A DNA stretch of 48,125 bases from Tolypothrix brevis GSE-NOS-MK-07-07A (GTDB lineage: Bacteria; Cyanobacteriota; Cyanobacteriia; Cyanobacteriales; Nostocaceae): positions 1-48,125 of the forward strand of contig JAHHIJ010000045.1 in assembly GCA_019358985.1 (NCBI GenBank), written 5' to 3'. Position numbers and translations under genes: made by a program. Below are positions 16,325-24,706 of the stretch, piece after piece. The notes beneath the pieces are model-generated. The model did no database searches and was not told the DNA's origin. It saw nothing but the letters and a program-made list of their open reading frames with translations. Numbering within the stretch: the first letter of the stretch is position 1; every line of letters begins with the position of its first letter.

Positions 16325-17074
16325 TTACCCAATTTCGGTAATGCTAACGATTTTGCCAGAAGTGCGATTGATCCGCTGAATTTGCGGGGTCATTTTACTA
16401 GCTGGGACAATGTACTCAGTGCTACTGATGCGTCGGGGACCGTCAAATTTTGAACCTGTAACCACGATTTTGAACCGTTTTTCGGTGCCAGAACCAATAA
16501 CAGTTGCCGAAGAGGCTTTAATCGCATTGGTACTGTTGGTGGCAACTGCATAGACCAATTGGGCAGATTTAACTGAGCTGTCAATCTGGGCTGGACCGCG
16601 ATCGATGGCAAACATCCGGTTGTAGCCCACCTGCTTCATATTTGCCTCGCTGTTTCTACCGCGATAGTAGGGTACTACGTTTTCGCCAAAGGCTGCTTGA
16701 TATTCACTGCTATCGATGTAGGAGTCAATTTCAGCATCGTAGCCTTCGGCTACACAACGAACAATATGCTCGGAAACTTCTCTTTGATCTTGAGGTGCGC
16801 GACCAAGTATATGTAGGTAGTTGAGTTCTACAAAACGGTAGGGAGCGCAGGACTCGAAGTAGCGGGTACGATAAAACTCAGACTTGGCAACGACGCGGAC
16901 AAATTCTCGCACGCTGATGGAGCGATCGCACAATTGTGACTCTGCTGTCACCAACCGCTCACTCTCCATTACATGAGGGTTGCCTAATACTTGTTTGTAA
17001 ACTGCCCGAATGATAGTTTGAACTTCCTCTAAGCTACCATTAGGCCACATTTCAAGAATTGTTTCGGATGCCAT
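16325..17074 (-). CDS. cpeD: Phycoerythrin rod linker CpeD
   Basis: A 249-residue rod linker with the PBS linker domain (IIRAVYKQVLGNPHVMESER, YRFVELNYLHILGRAPQD, YIDSSEYQAAFGENVVPYYR) and a C-terminal CpcD domain (KRFKIVVTGSKFDGPRRISS, TPQIQRINRTSGKIVSITEI). It is shorter than CpeC and resembles CpeE in layout. It lies 40 bp after cpeC and is clearly in the same operon. Its role is to connect PE hexamers in the middle or outer rod. Confidence 0.85.
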   Translation of the reverse strand: MASETILEMWPNGSLEEVQTIIRAVYKQVLGNPHVMESERLVTAESQLCDRSISVREFVRVVAKSEFYRTRYFESCAPYRFVELNYLHILGRAPQDQREVSEHIVRCVAEGYDAEIDSYIDSSEYQAAFGENVVPYYRGRNSEANMKQVGYNRMFAIDRGPAQIDSSVKSAQLVYAVATNSTNAIKASSATVIGSGTEKRFKIVVTGSKFDGPRRISSTEYIVPASKMTPQIQRINRTSGKIVSITEIG

Positions 17075-17114
17075 TGAAATCTATCTCCTTAATTTTTGTA
17101 AGTTTTCAGATGAT

Positions 17115-17975
17115 TTATACAGCAGTGATACTGGCAATGACACCGCCCTGCTGGTGAATCCGCTGATACTCTTGAGAGAGTTTCTCGTATGGCACCAGAA
17201 ATACTTGGTTGGAACGACGGAACTTGGAAATGTTATTGAAGCTTTTTGCTCGATAACCTGTGACTTCAATGCGGTAAACTTTACCACTTGCACTGGCATC
17301 CACTCCATGACGAGTGCGGGAACCAGTGGGAGGTGTGGAGAATGTCGCCCCACCACTAGCGGGTGAAATCACTGCCACAGGTGTGCCTTGAATTACCAGG
17401 GCATTGAGTTTAGGAGTCTTGCCCGACAAGTCACCCTTCAAGCTGCTGCTAGAAGCACCCCGCACCAACTGGAAGGTGTGGGTAAATTGCACCATGCTGG
17501 TGCAGGCTTCTGTCTTGTAGCCCCGGATATAGGGAACGAAGTTTTCCCCGAAAGCATTTTGATACTCATCACTGTCGAGATAATAATCGATCTCGGCTTC
17601 AAAACCCTTGGTGTCAAGGATGGTGCTGTGTGTCCGCATTTCTTCCAAATCCAGTGGTGGGCGCCCCAACAGATGACGGAAGTTGAGTTCGATCGCTCGG
17701 TAGCGGGCACAACTGGTAAAAAAGCGAGAACAATAAAGGTCAGACTTTGCCACTGCTCGGACAAACTCGCGGACGCTCAATTGACCCCGTTTAAACTGAG
17801 ATTCGGGAACAACGAGCCGCTCACTTTCCATCACATAAGCATTGCCTAATACTTGCCGATAAACTGCAAGAATAATTGTTTCTGCTTCTTCTTGTGAGCG
17901 ACCGGGAACCCACTCAACGGGAGGGGTTTCATCAAACAGGCTAACTCCCAGGCGTGAAGCTGGTCCAAATGGCAT
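17115..17975 (-). CDS. cpeC: Phycoerythrin rod linker CpeC
   Basis: First and longest PE linker (286 residues), which joins the proximal PE hexamer to phycocyanin. It starts MPFGPASRLGVSLFDETPPV, the CpeC N terminus. The PBS linker domain spans ~30-160 (YRQVLGNAYVMESERLVVPE, YRAIELNFRHLLGRPPLD, YLDSDEYQNAFGENFVPY). A variable linker (~185-225) precedes the CpcD domain (YRIEVTGYRAKSFNNISKFR, LSQEYQRIHQQGGVIASITA). The ATG at 17975 has an AGGAG site; the frame upstream of it is the untranslated leader. That leader and promoter region holds several inverted repeats. cpeD and cpeE follow. Confidence 0.9.
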   Translation of the reverse strand: MPFGPASRLGVSLFDETPPVEWVPGRSQEEAETIILAVYRQVLGNAYVMESERLVVPESQFKRGQLSVREFVRAVAKSDLYCSRFFTSCARYRAIELNFRHLLGRPPLDLEEMRTHSTILDTKGFEAEIDYYLDSDEYQNAFGENFVPYIRGYKTEACTSMVQFTHTFQLVRGASSSSLKGDLSGKTPKLNALVIQGTPVAVISPASGGATFSTPPTGSRTRHGVDASASGKVYRIEVTGYRAKSFNNISKFRRSNQVFLVPYEKLSQEYQRIHQQGGVIASITAV

Positions 17976-18053
17976 TAATTGTATCTCCTGGTCAACGAAA
18001 GAATTTAAGAAAATTGTTTCAAGATGTAAATAAATCTCAGACTGCTCACCCAG

Positions 18054-18122
18054 GCAAATCAGATCGCCGGATTGATTTGCTTGAACCCCAAGCAGAGATT
18101 CCATCAGAATGGAAGTTCTGAT
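18054..18122 (-). promoter_or_regulatory. Two inverted repeats in the cpeC leader
   Basis: GCAAATCA/TGATTTGC (18054-18061 and 18073-18080) and ATCAGAA/TTCTGAT (18103-18109 and 18116-18122, six-base loop) lie 80-150 bp upstream of the cpeC start. They could form stem-loops in a long 5' leader or be protein-binding sites. GATTTGCT also occurs as a direct repeat here. Confidence 0.45.
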
Positions 18123-18200
18123 TTGCTGGATGCTCAAGCTTTTTAGGCGTTTATACGCTTTGTTATGATCAATTTTCTTATGAGCGTGTAACGGTGAACG

Positions 18201-18220
18201 TCAAGATTTATAAATCTTGA
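18201..18220. promoter_or_regulatory. 20-bp perfect palindrome upstream of cpeCDE
   Basis: TCAAGATTTATAAATCTTGA is its own reverse complement over all 20 bases. It lies 226 bp before the cpeC start and about 90 bp after the end of the upstream gene. It has no adjacent T-run, so an operator is more likely than a terminator. Confidence 0.5.
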
Positions 18221-18308
18221 TATAGTTAGAACATTTTGCACTAGTTCTGCACAAACGATTCCAAACTCACAAATTTTCGCTTCTGGTTCTTGCTTCTTCT
18301 TGCTTCTG

Positions 18309-18761
18309 TCAATCTCCCCTGACTTCAACTTTAAATACACTGTCTGCGGGTTTTTGGGCAACGGTAGAATCCCAGGCGATCGCCTGCAAAAATGCCTCTC
18401 CAGAGCGAGTTTCTACCACATCCACACCCCAGTCTCCTGGTTGTAGGGCATAGGGAGAATCACTAGTGGGGGGAGTCGTTTTGATACCCCCTAAAACCAG
18501 AATTTCTGGGATAGTATCTTTGCTCAATTGCTGTGTCCGCCGCTTGTCTGCTAGGGTGTGAAGACACAGTTCTCCGACTTGCTGGGCTGAAAATTCCTGG
18601 ACGGAAAACAGAATTTCCACAGTCCAATGGGGATGATTCACCAGTCTGCATTGCAGGTGTTCATAGGCACTCAACCCCGACTGAAACACTTCAGCAAATT
18701 CTTCTCGACTGAGGACTGGCACGACGTCACTAGAGACATCAAAATTGTGGGCAAGCAACAT
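18309..18761 (-). CDS. Unknown protein of the phycobilisome cluster, DUF2656-like
   Basis: About 150 residues: LLAHNFDVSSDVVPVLSREE near the start, then HLQCRLVNHPHWTVEILFSV, then ILVLGGIKTTPPTSDSPY and LQPGDWGVDVVETRSGEAFL at the end. The pattern resembles a cyanobacterial family I associate with DUF2656 and phycobilisome gene regions. No catalytic motif or membrane segment is visible. The ATG at 18761 is preferred. A TTG at 18794 would add 11 residues. It lies upstream of cpeC in the same direction, 333 bp away, with a regulatory-looking spacer, so it is probably a separate transcript. Confidence 0.6.
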   Translation of the reverse strand: MLLAHNFDVSSDVVPVLSREEFAEVFQSGLSAYEHLQCRLVNHPHWTVEILFSVQEFSAQQVGELCLHTLADKRRTQQLSKDTIPEILVLGGIKTTPPTSDSPYALQPGDWGVDVVETRSGEAFLQAIAWDSTVAQKPADSVFKVEVRGD

Positions 18762-18879
18762 CCGCCCTTGAATAACATTACTCAAAATCGTCAATTGTTT
18801 TAATAAAAGTTTGTAGTTTTAATCCTAGATTACCATTCGCGACGCACAAATACGGGTTCTGCTTCATATAGGAATGGGC

Positions 18880-20202
18880 TTACAAACTAAATTCTGCTGC
18901 ATCATCATCAACATCTGTATTTTTACCCACAACAGTTAACTTAAAATCTGAACCATGAATCAATTTACTAAAAGAAATTTCTGGATTTTGATACAGAATA
19001 TTCAATACACTAATAAAATCCCGGACAATTTCGCCCGGAGTCAACAATGCTTCTGCACCCAAACGATTGATAATTTCGTTTATAAAGTCCTTCAATTCGC
19101 GATTTGTTAAAGCCTTATCATAAGCAAAATTAAGAGCATGAATCTCAACCAAACCTTGCAAAAGCGTTAATATCTCATCTTCAGTCAACGGATTTAGCCG
19201 CATCACTGGTCCGGAATATTCTTGAATTCCCCCTTGAACAAAACGGCTTTCTTTAGTGCGTCTTCGCCAAGCTGGGTCAGCAAAAAGTCCGCGATTTGGG
19301 TCTTCTAAAAATTTTGTAGTTCCACCGATAACAATACCAAGATGTTCTGCTTTGCATTGCATGGTATCGTTAAACATTGCTAATAGTCTGTTATAGTTCT
19401 TTTCGCGAGTAACTGTAGTGGATATTTGGTATATATGCACAACTTCATCAAGCAAAACTAAAAGTCCTTTATAGCCAATCTCTGCCACAAATTTAGCGAT
19501 TAACTTGATATAGTCATACCAACTATCATCATCAATAATTACGCGCACTCCTAAAGCAGCTTTTGCCTCAGTTTTGGTGTTAAATTCGCCTCGTAACCAC
19601 CGCAATGCAGCATTTTTTAGTTCATCATCATCAAGCCTGTAACCGCGCCAATAAGCAATAATGACGGTACCAAAATCAAAGCCATGAACTAAGTCTTCAA
19701 TATATTGAACTACTTCTCTAATTTTCGTTTCTACTTTATCATCAAAACCTTCATCATTAGGACGCATTCCGCTATCTTTAGCTACTTCTTGTTGAATTTT
19801 ATTAATCCAACCTTCTAAAATTGAGACTAAAGCACCACCATCAGGACGAGTTTTTGTTGCCAGCCGGCTCATTAATTCTCGATAAGTTGCCAAACCTTCG
19901 TTGTTTGTTCCTGCAAGTCGGCGTTCTGAAGATAAATCAGCATCAGCTACTACAAAATTTTGCTCCATAGCACGGTTGCGAGTGATTTGTAGGATGAAAC
20001 TTTTACCTGAACCGTAGTTACCAATTATGAAGCGAAATGCGGCTACACCTTCTCCAATATCGTCGAGATTTTGTAATAGGCTTTTTAATTCTTTTTCTCG
20101 ACCTACTGCTATATGTTCCAGTCCAAATCTCGGTACTACTCCCGCACTCAAGGAGTTGATTAAAGCAGTAGATATTTTTTTCGATATTTTAAGCTTTGCC
20201 AT
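18880..20202 (-). CDS. BrxD/DUF2791-type P-loop ATPase
   Basis: The product of about 440 residues has a Walker A GNYGSGKS (residues ~61-68 from the ATG at 20202), a Walker B GLLVLLDEVVHIY (~245) and a late GGTTKFLED sensor-like segment. The fold and C-terminal part (LTPGEIVRDFISVLNIL) match the DUF2791/BrxC-BrxD ATP-binding family. Members occur in BREX type 2 loci and in TerB-linked stress loci with a helicase. Neither a BREX methylase/PglZ nor a helicase is in this window. The gene is co-oriented with the TerB-C-like coiled-coil protein upstream, a known partner domain. GAGG lies eight bases before the ATG. It looks intact. Role inferred, not shown. Confidence 0.75.
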   Translation of the reverse strand: MAKLKISKKISTALINSLSAGVVPRFGLEHIAVGREKELKSLLQNLDDIGEGVAAFRFIIGNYGSGKSFILQITRNRAMEQNFVVADADLSSERRLAGTNNEGLATYRELMSRLATKTRPDGGALVSILEGWINKIQQEVAKDSGMRPNDEGFDDKVETKIREVVQYIEDLVHGFDFGTVIIAYWRGYRLDDDELKNAALRWLRGEFNTKTEAKAALGVRVIIDDDSWYDYIKLIAKFVAEIGYKGLLVLLDEVVHIYQISTTVTREKNYNRLLAMFNDTMQCKAEHLGIVIGGTTKFLEDPNRGLFADPAWRRRTKESRFVQGGIQEYSGPVMRLNPLTEDEILTLLQGLVEIHALNFAYDKALTNRELKDFINEIINRLGAEALLTPGEIVRDFISVLNILYQNPEISFSKLIHGSDFKLTVVGKNTDVDDDAAEFSL

Positions 20203-20282
20203 GCACTTCACCTCACTTTATTTTCTAGCGGTTCTCAGCCGATTCGAGTACATATAGCAGATTCCATTATTATTAAATATAC

Positions 20283-20311
20283 GTAGAGACGTTCCGCCGG
20301 AATGTCTTTAC
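20283..20311. repeat. Dispersed GTAGAGACG palindrome
   Basis: A copy of the short palindrome GTAGAGACGTTCC...GGAAYGTCTTTAC, with two changed bases. It lies in the 246-bp gap between the DUF2791 and TerB-C-like genes. The rest of this gap shows no gene. Confidence 0.75.
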
Positions 20312-20448
20312 AGGGTTTTTTATGTACCTCATTTATCTGAAATCTGCTGTATATTTTTATCTGTAGTTCATTATTTTTGTGATGTATTGCACCCAATTTA
20401 AAACCGCTATAAACGTCAAAAATAAAATTGTGCGATGGCAAGAATAAC

Positions 20449-21723
20449 TTAATTTGATGAGGCTTGTCTAGTCGTCAATTCATAGGTTGCGATGATTTTT
20501 TTTACGTTTTTTATATGCTCTTGATAAATTTTTGGAGTTTCCAAGTTTGGGTCAATTATTAATTCCTCAATTGTATCATTAGCGTGTTCATTTATAGAAT
20601 CAATTAACAAATTTGGCATAGTAATATGTGTTTCGGCGATGTGTTTAATAGCAGCTTTGGGATTTTCTTGTTCTACTATTGCTTTTAACACTTGTATTTC
20701 ATAAGCTGGTAGCTGTTCTAATAATTTAGCCCATTCTTTGGGTAAATCAGATGTATTTTCCGATATTGAATCTAAATCTATTAAGTCAGAAAAAGGAAAT
20801 AAATCTACATCTTCTTCTCCTTCGTTTTCTGGAAAATCTTGCTGATTGTATGTTTCCGTTTGTTGGAGTAATTCCCAAACTTGATTTTGTAACAAATCGC
20901 GTTCTTGCTGCAATAATAAAACTTGCTCTTGTAAATGATTAAGTTCAGTTTTTTGTTCTGTTGTTTGGGTTTGTAATAAATTTAGACTAGCTTGTGTATT
21001 TTCTCTTTCAGATTTTTTATTTAAAATTAATTCATTGTGCTGAATTACCTGATTTTCTAGCTCTTGCAGTTCAACGCGCAATTCGTAAAGTCTTTCTTCT
21101 AATTGAGGTTTGAGCCTGTCTAGCAAAGTTAGATTGCTTTCAGCATCTTGTTTTTCTTGTTGGAGTTCACTAATTTGAGTTTGCAGTTTAGTTATTTCTG
21201 CTCGCGATACGTTGGAATTTAATTCTAGACGGCGTTTTTCTGCTGTCAGAGCCGAAAATGAATTATTTAGCTCGACTTTACTTTTATCCAGCTGATAAAG
21301 CTCTGTTTGAAGTAAGCTTATTTCTACTTCTAACTGTTTCTTTTGTCCGACAAAACTGCTTAATTCTCGATTTAAACTATCTCTTTGATTGCGACGTTCT
21401 GATACTTGATTTTGCAGCTGATTTGACTCTGTATATAATAAAACACGATGCTCTTCAATTTGGTTTATTTCTCTGACAAGACGAGACTTCAAACCCTCAA
21501 GCTCTTTTATTCGCTTGTAGAGGGAACCCAAAACGAGCATTTCGTGATTTCTGCGAATGTTATCGACAAATAATGCTGCGGAATAACTAGCTATTACAGT
21601 AATTGCAGCTGTGAGAAAGGCTTTACTAAAATCCCAAGTTGGGACGAGACTAAGACCAAAACTCACACTAAAGGCAACTATACCTAAAAGTACAAATCGA
21701 TTACTTACCATTGCGGATTGCAT
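20449..21723 (-). CDS. Membrane-anchored coiled-coil protein with a TerB-C-like domain
   Basis: The product of about 424 residues starts with two hydrophobic helices (~11-25 and ~31-52: FVLLGIVAFSVSFGLSL, FLTAAITVIASYSAALFV). A long coiled coil (~65-290) with dense Leu/Gln/Glu heptads follows, then an acidic linker (PENEGEEDVDLFPFSDLIDL). The C-terminal ~90 residues (LPKEWAKLLEQLPAYEIQVL, MPNLLIDSINEHANDTIEEL) resemble TerB-C, with the INE-A signature. TerB-C proteins are usual partners of DUF2791 ATPases, the next gene in the same direction. The upstream gene is a DUF815 ATPase 84 bp away. The ATG at 21723 is chosen; the TTG at 21747 is less likely. The combination of membrane anchor, coiled coil and TerB-C is unusual. 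Confidence 0.65.
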   Translation of the reverse strand: MQSAMVSNRFVLLGIVAFSVSFGLSLVPTWDFSKAFLTAAITVIASYSAALFVDNIRRNHEMLVLGSLYKRIKELEGLKSRLVREINQIEEHRVLLYTESNQLQNQVSERRNQRDSLNRELSSFVGQKKQLEVEISLLQTELYQLDKSKVELNNSFSALTAEKRRLELNSNVSRAEITKLQTQISELQQEKQDAESNLTLLDRLKPQLEERLYELRVELQELENQVIQHNELILNKKSERENTQASLNLLQTQTTEQKTELNHLQEQVLLLQQERDLLQNQVWELLQQTETYNQQDFPENEGEEDVDLFPFSDLIDLDSISENTSDLPKEWAKLLEQLPAYEIQVLKAIVEQENPKAAIKHIAETHITMPNLLIDSINEHANDTIEELIIDPNLETPKIYQEHIKNVKKIIATYELTTRQASSN

Positions 21724-21807
21724 ATTGCTTGTTTTTAGTTTAGTCAATTTTTAATTTATAGACTTCAGGCAAAAGGGGAAATTTTAATGCGTCCTACTTT
21801 ACGCGGT

Positions 21808-23142
21808 TTATGTTTGGTTATTTAAAGCCGAAAGTGTTAAATCTGCTTTCAAAAAATCAACAAACTGTCGTGCTGTTCTTCCAGATCGTCCGTTGTGACG
21901 AGTTGCCCATTGCAAAGCTTGATATTCTAAATTTTCTGAGTCAATGTTAATTCCCGCTTGTGTGGCTAAATGTCGGACAATGTTTAAATAAGTTTTTTGA
22001 TCGGCAGGCTCGAAGGTTAAAGTTAGACCAAAGCGATCGCTAAAGGAAAGCTTCTCCTGCATCGTATCCCAAGCATGGATTTCATCATTATCCTTGGGAG
22101 CAGGTCTATCGGCGAAAAACTCGCGAACTAAGTGCCGACGATTAGAAGTAGCATACACAACTACGTTTTGCGATCGCGCAGTTAAATTCCCCTCTAATAC
22201 TACTTTCAGCGCTTTAAAAGCGTCGTCATCTTCCTCAAAAGAAAGGTCATCGACAAAAATAATAAATTTCTGTGGCACAGAGCGCAACTGTTCCACAATT
22301 TGTGGTAAGTGTTTCAAATCTGATTTTGCTACTTCTAACAAGCGCAGATGACGCTTGCCGTACTCATTCAACAAAGCTTTTACCAAAGAAGATTTTCCCG
22401 AACCGCGACTACCATAAAGCAATACGTGCAGCGCTACCTCTCCTGCTAACAAAAATTCTGTATTTTTTAATAAAGCTTCTCGCTGAGATTCATAACCCAC
22501 TAATTCGCTTAACTTTACCGGATCGGCATGTGCAATGCCAATAAATTGTCCGTCACAATAACGCAAAGCACTATATTCTGCAAATAAACCCGTACCAAAT
22601 TGCCGATAATAAGCAGCTACATCTTCTACTGCATCAGCCCAATCTTCCAAATGGTGGAGTTTCGCTATTAGCAGGGATTCGTTCGTTTCTTCTAAAAGAG
22701 CAACTTGCTCGTCATACCACACTACTGGTGAAACAGCTAGATAAGCCACAGCTTGTACCCATTCGCTCAAAAATGCGCTACTACATTCATAAAGACTTTG
22801 CAACGCTTGTAAATCATGCTGAGTCGCGGCAATTAAAGCTGGAGGCAAATCCTCAAATTCTCGCTGTTGAGCAAGTCGAGAAAATGGATTCTCATCTCTC
22901 AGAATTTCCGTAATTAAATAGTCCTCCCAGTTTTCATTTCTGGCAGCCAAGCACTTAAAGTAGTTGCCGTAAGCTTGGAGACAACTGCGTGCATCCGCTT
23001 CTGGATATCGTATGGTTTGCAACAAATTCATAAATGCTATACTGACTTCGCCTTGGAGGACGGATTGGTAGATTAATAGAGACGCTGCTTGACGTTGGAG
23101 GAACTGAACCTTTATCTGTAATGAATTACTTGCCGTGGACAT
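21808..23142 (-). CDS. DUF815-family AAA+ ATPase
   Basis: The 444-residue product has a helical N-terminal half and an AAA+ domain from ~230. Visible motifs are Walker A GSRGSGKS (~247), Walker B FIIFVDDLSFEEDDDAF (~300), sensor-1 VVYATSNRRHLV and an arginine-rich late segment (HNGRSGRTARQFVDFLKADL). This matches DUF815 ATP-binding proteins, a widespread family of unknown function. It is the first gene of the co-oriented trio with the TerB-C-like and DUF2791 genes. Many cyanobacteria carry DUF815 genes, so its link to the other two is suggested only by spacing. Confidence 0.85.
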   Translation of the reverse strand: MSTASNSLQIKVQFLQRQAASLLIYQSVLQGEVSIAFMNLLQTIRYPEADARSCLQAYGNYFKCLAARNENWEDYLITEILRDENPFSRLAQQREFEDLPPALIAATQHDLQALQSLYECSSAFLSEWVQAVAYLAVSPVVWYDEQVALLEETNESLLIAKLHHLEDWADAVEDVAAYYRQFGTGLFAEYSALRYCDGQFIGIAHADPVKLSELVGYESQREALLKNTEFLLAGEVALHVLLYGSRGSGKSSLVKALLNEYGKRHLRLLEVAKSDLKHLPQIVEQLRSVPQKFIIFVDDLSFEEDDDAFKALKVVLEGNLTARSQNVVVYATSNRRHLVREFFADRPAPKDNDEIHAWDTMQEKLSFSDRFGLTLTFEPADQKTYLNIVRHLATQAGINIDSENLEYQALQWATRHNGRSGRTARQFVDFLKADLTLSALNNQT

Positions 23143-23245
23143 TGCTTAATTATCCATCAATTAACACGATGATATAGCTCTTGAGCTATGGTAAATTGTC
23201 TGCTGAGGTTTGCAGCACGCATCAAAATCTACATAGGTTTTAACA

Positions 23246-23572
23246 ATGAATTTAGGTATTATTGCTTCTCTTGGCTACGGGATTTTAGCAATGGTTGGTG
23301 GCATCACTGGTTACATTTTCTCTACTAGTAAAGTTTCGCTTTTTAGTGGCTGCATTAGTGGTGTATTACTAGTTTTTGCCGCTTACCTCCAATTTCAAGG
23401 TATAATATGGGGTTTGATTATAGCAGCTTTAGTCACTGCTATTTTAGTAGTTGTCTTTGCATTACGACTGGCTAAAACAGGCAAGTTTATGCCGGCGGGA
23501 TTGATGCTGTTTTTCGGTGTGCTGACGTTAGCGGTGATGGTGAATCAACTAATGGCATTAAGAATAAGGTAG
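23246..23572 (+). CDS. TMEM14-family small membrane protein
   Basis: A 108-residue protein with four hydrophobic helices (residues ~5-23, 30-48, 53-72, 84-102). It has the Gly-rich first helix LGYGILAMVGGITGYI and a KTGKFMPAGLM loop, as in the TMEM14/UPF0136 family. An inner-membrane or chloroplast-envelope-like transporter role is proposed for relatives. Here the function is unknown. It is divergent from the DUF815 gene, with 103 bp between starts. Complete. Confidence 0.8.
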   Translation: MNLGIIASLGYGILAMVGGITGYIFSTSKVSLFSGCISGVLLVFAAYLQFQGIIWGLIIAALVTAILVVVFALRLAKTGKFMPAGLMLFFGVLTLAVMVNQLMALRIR

Positions 23573-23748
23573 CAGATGATGCAAAGCTATTTTTTTCGCC
23601 TGCATGATTCTTTTAGTTAGTATACCTTTATTAGTACATTTATATTACCGAAGATGGGTAAAGGGGAAAGGAATGAAAATAAAGAATTATTTAAATATAC
23701 GTATTAGACATCGATCGCTATGCTTATTATGCGTTGCCCGAAACCCAT

Positions 23749-23921
23749 GTAGAGACGTTCCGGTGGAACGTCTCTCAATACGGTTCGGTTAAGGCAAGAG
23801 ACGCGATAAATCGCCGTCTTTACAATAAAAAGTCCTTTGTAGAGACGGCGATTTATCGCGTCTTTGTGATCTATAATTTTCATCAAAAAATCTTATCCGA
23901 ACCGTATTGGAACGTCTCTAC
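23749..23921. repeat. Nested palindromic element (palindrome inserted in palindrome)
   Basis: The outer inverted repeat pairs AATACGGTTCGG (23777-23788) with CCGAACCGTATT (23897-23908) and ends in GTAGAGACG and CGTCTCTAC. Inside it lies a second inverted repeat, about 23799-23863, in which GACGCGATAAATCGCCGTC pairs with GACGGCGATTTATCGCGTC. No gene is present between 23573 and 24392. The short open frames there are products of the repeats. Confidence 0.75.
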
Positions 23922-24392
23922 GTCTTTTTTGGAGATGTCTATTACATTTTCTTACCATTTACCCCTTTCCCTTTCCCCTTTCCCCCTCTTACTGTCAGTT
24001 GTGCAACTGCTGCCCTTGTAGCTATATACGTAAGTATTTCTAGATTACCGATTGGAAATGGGAGCATCCCAATCGGCTCTGCTCTATTTGACAGAATTAA
24101 AACTGATCGCTTGATTTATGTAGCGGATATATCTTATTGTAATTGAATATAAATGGCGGCATAATATCAATCAACATTTACCATGACTTAGTTTTTTTGC
24201 TTGTGATTCAGTTCATGAGCAAATGTTTGTTTTTTGGGAATTAGTTAAAAACCGTAGCTCAACCGTTATTTTGCGATGATGGTAAAAATGTGAATTAAAA
24301 AAATCATTTTCTTTGAAGATACTAATAATATTGCGAAATCATCTCAAAAACGGTTGACTTCGCACTTATTTTTATTGCGAAGTGAAAAATTA

Positions 24393-24696
24393 ATGCGTCA
24401 ATTTTTCTTGAACTCGCAGAAAGCCGGAAAGTCAACAACAGTAAACAACTTAACCACAAAACTAAATATCAATTCAAGCAAAAATACTTATTGTGCATAA
24501 ATAATTTACGATTTTTTTTCAAGGAATATTAAATACAGAATTGCCATTTTGGCAGGTTTTTCTTTTGGAGATCGGATATTAGTAGATTGTAATCATCGTG
24601 ATTAATATTCCCAGTGTTATTGCTGTCTACCACGAACTACAAAAGTTAAGCCAATCTGGATCTTGCGTGATTTACGAGAGCAACTTTAAGAATTAG
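24393..24696 (+). pseudogene. Decayed P-loop ATPase fragment (BY-kinase/ParA-like)
   Basis: One frame reads NSQKAGKSTTVNNLTTKL, resembling a Walker A and its helix. After an in-frame TAA at 24498 the same frame continues to GDRILVDCNHR. A shift of one base then gives INIPSVIAVYHELQKLSQSG. Together this mimics the GKSTT...RVLLVDADLRRPS order of bacterial tyrosine kinases or ParA-type ATPases, interrupted by a stop and a frameshift. The match is by eye and weak. The first 35-codon frame (24393-24500), ending NTYCA, could instead be a small peptide gene. Confidence 0.3.
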
Positions 24697-24706
24697 GAAA
24701 TAATAC

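Noticed and set aside
17388-17849. 153-codon frame opposite cpeC
   Set aside because: It is a shadow of the conserved linker domain on the other strand.
18880-20202. Calling the DUF2791 ATPase part of a BREX locus
   Set aside because: No PglZ, methylase, BrxA/B or helicase gene is present in the window; only the ATPase family is shared.
23604-24146. Three short overlapping frames
   Set aside because: They run through palindromic repeats and pyrimidine tracts and have no protein features.
24223-24279. 18-codon frame (MFVFWELVKN...) as a lanthipeptide precursor
   Set aside because: It has no Cys and no ribosome-binding site and is too short to hold a leader and core.
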